A stretch of DNA of 64,000 nucleotides from Pseudomonas sp. CCC3.1 (GTDB lineage: Bacteria; Pseudomonadota; Gammaproteobacteria; Pseudomonadales; Pseudomonadaceae): the NCBI RefSeq assembly GCF_034347405.1, contig NZ_CP133778.1, forward strand, positions 1,612,001 through 1,676,000, given 5' to 3'. Below the pieces are notes generated by a model, which made no database searches, was not told the origin of the DNA, and saw nothing but the letters and a program-made list of their open reading frames with translations. Within the stretch, counting starts at the first letter, position 1. Every line of letters begins with the position of its first letter. Positions 59,918 through 64,000 of this stretch are shown piece after piece. A program made the translations under genes and the position numbers.

Positions 59918-62230
59918 GTGATCATTTCCAAACCCTTGAGCAAGACCTGTTTTGCCGTGCTGTGCCTAGGGCTGAGCCTGAGCCTGCCAGTGCGGGCCCA
60001 AACGTCTGTCACTGGTGTGAGTGCAGACATCCGTCGCACCACGTTTGGCGTGCCGCATATTCGCGCTGCCGATGAACGCGGGTTGGGCTACGGGATTGGT
60101 TACGCCTACGCCCAAGACAACCTGTGCCTGCTGGCCAACGAAGTGGTGACGGTCAACGGCGAGCGCTCGAAATACTTTGGCCCCGAACAACTGACGCTAG
60201 ACGAACGGGACAACCTGTCCAGCGATGTGTTTTTCACCTGGCTCAACAACCCTGAGGCCGTGGCTGCTTTTTGGCAGGCGCAAACCCCAGAGGTCCGCCA
60301 TCTGGTCGAAGGCTATGTGGCGGGCTATAACCGCCAGCTCAGCGAGCGTAAAGGGCTGCCCGCACCCTGCAACAACGCCTCTGTGCGGCCGATCACGGCA
60401 TTGGATCTGGTCAAGCTGACGCGTCGCTTGTTAGTGGAAGGTGGGGCAGGTCAGTTTGCCGAGGCCTTGGTAGCGGCAACCCCGCCGCAACCCGCCTCGG
60501 CGCATGCCAGCCGCTCGGCGGGCAGTTTTCAAATAGCTGCTGAACGGATGCAGCGTTTTGCCCTGGATCGCGGCAGCAACGCAGTCGCGATTGGCAGCGC
60601 ACGTTCGCAAACAGGCCATTCGATGCTGCTGGCCAACCCGCACTTCCCGTGGGAGGGCGGCATGCGTTTTTATCAGATGCAACTGACCATCCCCGGCAAG
60701 CTGGATGTGATGGGCGCGGCTCTGCCGGGCTTGCCGATGATCAACATCGGCTTTAACCCGCACGTGGCCTGGACCCACACGGTCGACACGTCCAAACACT
60801 TCACCTTGTACCGACTTGAACTCGACCCCAAGGACCCCACGCGCTACCTGCTCGATGGCCAGTCGCGGGCGCTCGATACACACACCGTTACGGTCAGCGT
60901 CAAACAGGCGGACGGCAGTCTCAAGCCGGTGTCGCGAACGCTCTACAGCTCGGTGTTCGGGCCCATCGTGCAATGGCCGGGTAGGCTGGATTGGGATGAT
61001 CACGCGGCGTTCAGCCTGCGCGATGCCAATTTGCACAATGACCGGGTGTTGCAGCAGTGGTACGCGATGAACCAGGCCAGCAGCCTCGATGACCTGCAGG
61101 CGTCGGTGAGCACGATTCAGGGCATTCCATGGGTCAACACCGTGGCGGTGGATGACCGGGGGCAAGCGCTGTACATGAACCTGTCGGTGGTGCCGTATGT
61201 CGACGCAGCCAAACTGGCCGCGTGCAGCGACCCGCGTGCTGGCCTTGAGATGATTGTGCTCGACGGCAGCCGCAGCGCCTGTGACTGGACCGTTGATCCA
61301 AGCGCGGCGCAGTCGGGTATTTACCCTGCGAGCAAACTGCCGCAATTGCGTCGCAACGATTACGTTCAGCATTCCAATGACTCGGCCTGGATGGCTAACC
61401 CGAACGCGCCACTGACCGGCTTTTCGCCGTTGATCAGCCAGGACAGCCAGCCGCTGGGGCCGCGTGCACGTTTTGCCTTGCAACGCTTGAGTCAGCCGGG
61501 GGCGATCAGCGTGTCGGACCTGCAAGGCCTGGTGATGGACGATCAGGTGTACCTCGCGGGGCAGGTCATGCCGGACCTGCTGGCCTTTTGTGATGACCCT
61601 CTGCAAACCGAACAAGCACCCTTGGCGCTGGTGTGTGCCAGTCTCAACGCGTGGGACCAACAGGCGAACCTGAATAGCGGGATTGGCCTGGTGCATTTCC
61701 AGAACATCATGGCGCATCTGTCTGAGGTGCCGGACGTGTGGCGGGTGCCGTTTAACCCGGCAGACCCGCAACACACGCCACGCGGCCTGAGCATGGGCCA
61801 GCCAGCGGTAGTCAGCGCAGTGCGTGAGGCGTTTCTGGATTCGGCTGCGAAAGTGGCCGAGGAAGGGTTAAAACCCGACGTGACCTGGGGAGAGATCCAA
61901 GTGGTCAGCAGTGGCGGCCAGCAGACCCCGATTCACGGCGGTCCAGCGAGCCTGGGTGTGTACAACGCCATGCAAAGCGTGCCGAGCGGGGGTGGCAAGC
62001 GTGAAGTGGTGAGCGGTACCAGTTATGTGCAAACAGTGACTTTCGACGAACAGGGGCCGCATGCTCAAGGTTTGCTGGCGTTCTCGATCTCCAGCGACCC
62101 GGCTTCAAAGCATGCGCGGGACCAGACCGAAGCGTTCTCGAAAAAACAGTGGCAGCCGCTGCCGTTTACCGAAGCGCAGATCAAGGCTGATCCGAATTAC
62201 CAACTGACCCGGATAAAAGGGGCTATGTAG
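59918..62230 (+). CDS. pvdQ: PvdQ-type acyl-homoserine-lactone / pyoverdine acylase
   Basis: 770 residues. Ntn-hydrolase of the penicillin-acylase group, exported to the periplasm with a signal peptide (about 1-30, ending PVRAQ). Self-cleavage is predicted before Ser220 (RGSNAVAIG), which becomes the catalytic N-terminus of the beta chain; the spacer and the heavy chain motifs FPWEGGMRFYQMQL and AWTHTVDTSKHFTLYRL resemble P. aeruginosa PvdQ. PvdQ removes the acyl tail from pyoverdine precursors and also hydrolyses long-chain N-acyl-homoserine lactones. GTG 59918 after AAGGAG is preferred over a GTG-like start 66 bp upstream. No other pyoverdine genes are in the window. Confidence 0.9.
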   Translation: MIISKPLSKTCFAVLCLGLSLSLPVRAQTSVTGVSADIRRTTFGVPHIRAADERGLGYGIGYAYAQDNLCLLANEVVTVNGERSKYFGPEQLTLDERDNLSSDVFFTWLNNPEAVAAFWQAQTPEVRHLVEGYVAGYNRQLSERKGLPAPCNNASVRPITALDLVKLTRRLLVEGGAGQFAEALVAATPPQPASAHASRSAGSFQIAAERMQRFALDRGSNAVAIGSARSQTGHSMLLANPHFPWEGGMRFYQMQLTIPGKLDVMGAALPGLPMINIGFNPHVAWTHTVDTSKHFTLYRLELDPKDPTRYLLDGQSRALDTHTVTVSVKQADGSLKPVSRTLYSSVFGPIVQWPGRLDWDDHAAFSLRDANLHNDRVLQQWYAMNQASSLDDLQASVSTIQGIPWVNTVAVDDRGQALYMNLSVVPYVDAAKLAACSDPRAGLEMIVLDGSRSACDWTVDPSAAQSGIYPASKLPQLRRNDYVQHSNDSAWMANPNAPLTGFSPLISQDSQPLGPRARFALQRLSQPGAISVSDLQGLVMDDQVYLAGQVMPDLLAFCDDPLQTEQAPLALVCASLNAWDQQANLNSGIGLVHFQNIMAHLSEVPDVWRVPFNPADPQHTPRGLSMGQPAVVSAVREAFLDSAAKVAEEGLKPDVTWGEIQVVSSGGQQTPIHGGPASLGVYNAMQSVPSGGGKREVVSGTSYVQTVTFDEQGPHAQGLLAFSISSDPASKHARDQTEAFSKKQWQPLPFTEAQIKADPNYQLTRIKGAM

Positions 62231-62263
62231 TGGCTAAATTGTTCACTTAAGCGAAACAAGGCC

Positions 62264-62333
62264 TTGTAGGAGCGAGCTTGTCTCGCGATCTTTTGATCAT
62301 TTGAAAGATCGCGAGGCGAGCTCGCTCCTACAG
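62264..62333. repeat. Dispersed palindrome, GAGCGAGC family (copy 6)
   Basis: TTGTAGGAGCGAGCTTGTCT and AGGCGAGCTCGCTCCTACAG flanking CGCGATCTTTTGATC. Sits between convergent pvdQ and fecR-like genes, probably serving as the terminator of both. Confidence 0.9.
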
Positions 62334-62350
62334 TGGGTTTGAAGTGCTGC

Positions 62351-63352
62351 TCAGCCGCGGGGCAGGGAGTTGATGACCGGCGTGCCGTTCTGGCTTACGC
62401 GCACGTACACCGGTAATACCTTGGGCAGAGAGGCCGCCAGGTTGGGGATTTCCTGAGTCTTGAACACGCCCCCGATGCGCAATTGGCCCGTGGCGTTGTC
62501 AGCCAGCGCCAGCGGTGTGTCCAGGTAGCGGTTGATCAACGGCAAAGCGTCGGCGAGTGTCAGGTTATCCAGAATCAACTTGCCGCTGCGCCAGGCCAGA
62601 TCCGGCGCATTGGCGTAGGTCTGGTTGATTTGCGGCGCGTCGTCCCCCGCTTTGTAGCGGGCCTGCATCCCTGGCTCCAGGCGCAAGCCGTCGCCATTCA
62701 GGTTTTTGTTGCTGGTCACCAGCACCGAGCCTTCGAGCAGCGTGACGCGCACCTGATCTTCGTACATCCACACATTGAACTGGGTGCCGGTCACCCGGAT
62801 TCGCCCGTCAGCCGCCTGAACCACAAACGGGTGAGTGACATCGTGACTGACCTTGAAAAACGCTTCACCCTTACTCAGGGTCACCTGACGCTGGTCTTTG
62901 TAATCGCTGAAGGTCAGTTGTGTGCTCAGGTTCAGTTCAACCTGGCTTCCATCGGGCAGGGTCACGTTGCGCACGCTGGTGCCTGCTTCAAGGCGCTCGT
63001 ATGAACGGGGTATCCAACCCAGTTGCCAGCCGCTGTAGGCCGCCAGCGGCACGGCGACGACAGCGATGGCTGCCGCAATACCCAACTGCTGCCAAGGGCT
63101 GCGGCGAGGTGCACGGGCCATTGCAATGACGGGCGCTGGCGTCGGCGCGGGAGGCGGCAAATGCTCGCTGACATCCCAGATGTCGAGCATGGCTTCATAT
63201 TCAAACGCATGCAGCGGATCTGCGTTCAGCCACACAGCGAAAGCTTCACGTTCCTGGTCGGTGCAATCGGGTTCGTGCAGACGCATGCACCACTGGGCCG
63301 CCGCTTCAGTGATGGCATCGTATTCAGCTTCTGTGAGGCGTGTTTCGCTCAT
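62351..63352 (-). CDS. FecR-family anti-sigma factor
   Basis: 333 residues. N-terminal cytoplasmic sigma-binding region (DUF4880: EAAAQWCMRLHEPDCTDQER, FAVWLNADPLHAFEYEAM), one membrane segment (about 88-111), then the FecR domain (RNVTLPDGSQVELNLST, GEAFFKVSHD, VTGTQFNVW) and a STN-like end. In this family it relays ferric-siderophore binding by a TonB receptor to an ECF sigma factor. No sigma factor or receptor gene adjoins it, which is unusual. RBS AAGGAG is present before ATG 63352. Confidence 0.9.
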   Translation of the reverse strand: MSETRLTEAEYDAITEAAAQWCMRLHEPDCTDQEREAFAVWLNADPLHAFEYEAMLDIWDVSEHLPPPAPTPAPVIAMARAPRRSPWQQLGIAAAIAVVAVPLAAYSGWQLGWIPRSYERLEAGTSVRNVTLPDGSQVELNLSTQLTFSDYKDQRQVTLSKGEAFFKVSHDVTHPFVVQAADGRIRVTGTQFNVWMYEDQVRVTLLEGSVLVTSNKNLNGDGLRLEPGMQARYKAGDDAPQINQTYANAPDLAWRSGKLILDNLTLADALPLINRYLDTPLALADNATGQLRIGGVFKTQEIPNLAASLPKVLPVYVRVSQNGTPVINSLPRG

Positions 63353-63514
63353 TTGCGCTCCTTGGTGCGGTGCATTCTAACCCTGCGCTTGCGCTAACGA
63401 GAACATGAGCCATGTCAAAATGAGGTCATTTAGCCTTATGGCCGGTTTTTTCTCTGCTACGGTTATTTCGGCAATGGGTTACCAGACGCAACATCAATTA
63501 ATGGAGTTAAGAAA

Positions 63515-63793
63515 ATGTTGAAGAAAACGTTTGCTGCTGCGATCACGGCTGCTGTGTTGATGAGTTCGGGCGCGGCGATGGCCCAGCCAAATCAGGATCC
63601 CAACTGGGCCTTTTCCAAAGAGCTTATTCAAGTCCTCAAGGATAAGAACGGGTACACCGTGATCAAAAAAATTGAGGCCCAAGACCCTGCCAATGGGATC
63701 TGGAAGGCTGAAGGCATCAAATCGGAAGCGGGTGTTGAATACGAAATTATTTTCGATTCGGCCGGTAAAGTGATCTCCGAGAAGAAAGATTAA
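63515..63793 (+). CDS. PepSY domain-containing periplasmic protein
   Basis: 92 residues with a clear signal peptide (MLKKTFAAAITAAVLMSSGAAMA, in part). The remainder is a single PepSY-like domain with GYTVIKKIEAQDPANGIWKAEG and VEYEIIFDSAGKVISEK. Such domains often inhibit or bind proteases or regulate sensors. ATG 63515 follows GGAGTTAAG. Divergent from the FecR gene. Confidence 0.85.
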   Translation: MLKKTFAAAITAAVLMSSGAAMAQPNQDPNWAFSKELIQVLKDKNGYTVIKKIEAQDPANGIWKAEGIKSEAGVEYEIIFDSAGKVISEKKD

Positions 63794-63829
63794 GACTGAT
63801 TCTCGGCAAAGCGCGCTTTGAGTGTTTAC

Positions 63830-63857
63830 AGCCCGATCCACTCTGTGCGATCGGGCT
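63830..63857. terminator. Hairpin between PepSY gene and the right-edge gene
   Basis: Stem AGCCCGAT / ATCGGGCT around a 12-base loop. Placed between convergent genes; read on either strand the T run is weak. Confidence 0.6.
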
Positions 63858-63861
63858 TGCT

Positions 63862-64000
63862 TCAGAGAGTGTCTCGGTGTTTCAGCCATTGTTCCCGGGT
63901 TATCTCCCACAGCTCGCAAGCAAATTCCCCGCTGACAAAGCGACCTTTCTCACTGCTGACCAAACGCATTGCGCCACGCTCCGAAATCCGCCGCGAGCGC
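63862..64000 (-). CDS. 3' end of a gene running off the right edge
   Basis: The last 46 codons of a minus-strand gene, ending GEFACELWEITREQWLKHRDTL then TGA at 63862. The start lies beyond the window. The part seen is hydrophilic and has no recognisable motif. Function not recognised. Confidence 0.6.
   Translation of the reverse strand, partial: RSRRISERGAMRLVSSEKGRFVSGEFACELWEITREQWLKHRDTL

Overview
The window is chromosomal DNA of a Pseudomonas of the fluorescens lineage; the species cannot be fixed from the sequence alone. Supporting signs are the order tig-clpP-clpX-lon-hupB-ppiD, the rnhA-dnaQ pair, a yejABEF-fabI cluster, the liu leucine-degradation genes, a PrrF-type sRNA, a CrcZ/CrcY-type sRNA, a PvdQ-type acylase, and dispersed Pseudomonas palindromes of the GTAGGAGCGAGC type. 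Nearly all genes are intact. I see no insertion sequence, prophage or CRISPR array.

Layout. 1-600: tRNA-His, tRNA-Leu(UAG) and a second, identical tRNA-His, each with a hairpin terminator. 1076-9589: the proteostasis block (trigger factor, ClpP, ClpX, Lon, HU-beta, PpiD), with a degenerate tRNA-Asp-like sequence between hupB and ppiD. 9712-12043: divergent LysR regulator and MFS exporter. 12256-20447 (minus): peptide ABC importer with two tandem binding proteins, running into fabI. 20605-25714: mltD, gloB, a methyltransferase, rnhA, dnaQ and a GNAT acetyltransferase. 25732-31626: LysR, a small conserved protein, an FMN reductase, the 2-aminoethylphosphonate genes phnWX with a divergent LysR, and a YebC family protein. 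31680-34195: a leucine-rich-repeat kinase and an M14 carboxypeptidase. 34510-35904: a PrrF sRNA under a Fur box, a DUF6124 protein, and an S24-type repressor that has lost both catalytic residues.

35962-46403 is a leucine/isovalerate catabolic region. liuABCD (minus) lies opposite an acyl-CoA synthetase, with twin palindromic operators between them. liuE and the MerR regulator liuR follow, and a third copy of the operator precedes liuR. Between the acyl-CoA synthetase and liuE sits a roughly 386-nt CrcY-like RNA with a -24/-12 promoter and six A-rich CA motifs, which replaces a spurious small reading frame. 46560-58739: acyl-CoA dehydrogenase, a PstS-like/OmpA fusion, exonuclease III, GNAT, tamAB, aldo/keto reductase and LysR. 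58825-64000: a 44-residue lipoprotein, a small membrane protein, a Fur-fold regulator, a pvdQ-type acylase behind a PvdS-like promoter, an orphan FecR-type anti-sigma factor, a PepSY protein and the 3' end of one further gene.

The common thread outside housekeeping is nutrient control. Two regulatory RNAs, one for iron (PrrF) and one for carbon (CrcY-like), flank the branched-chain acid genes. A second iron-linked group (PvdQ, FecR, Fur-fold protein) sits at the right end. The least explained parts are the kinase/carboxypeptidase pair, the catalytically dead S24 repressor and the palindromic pseudo-tRNA.
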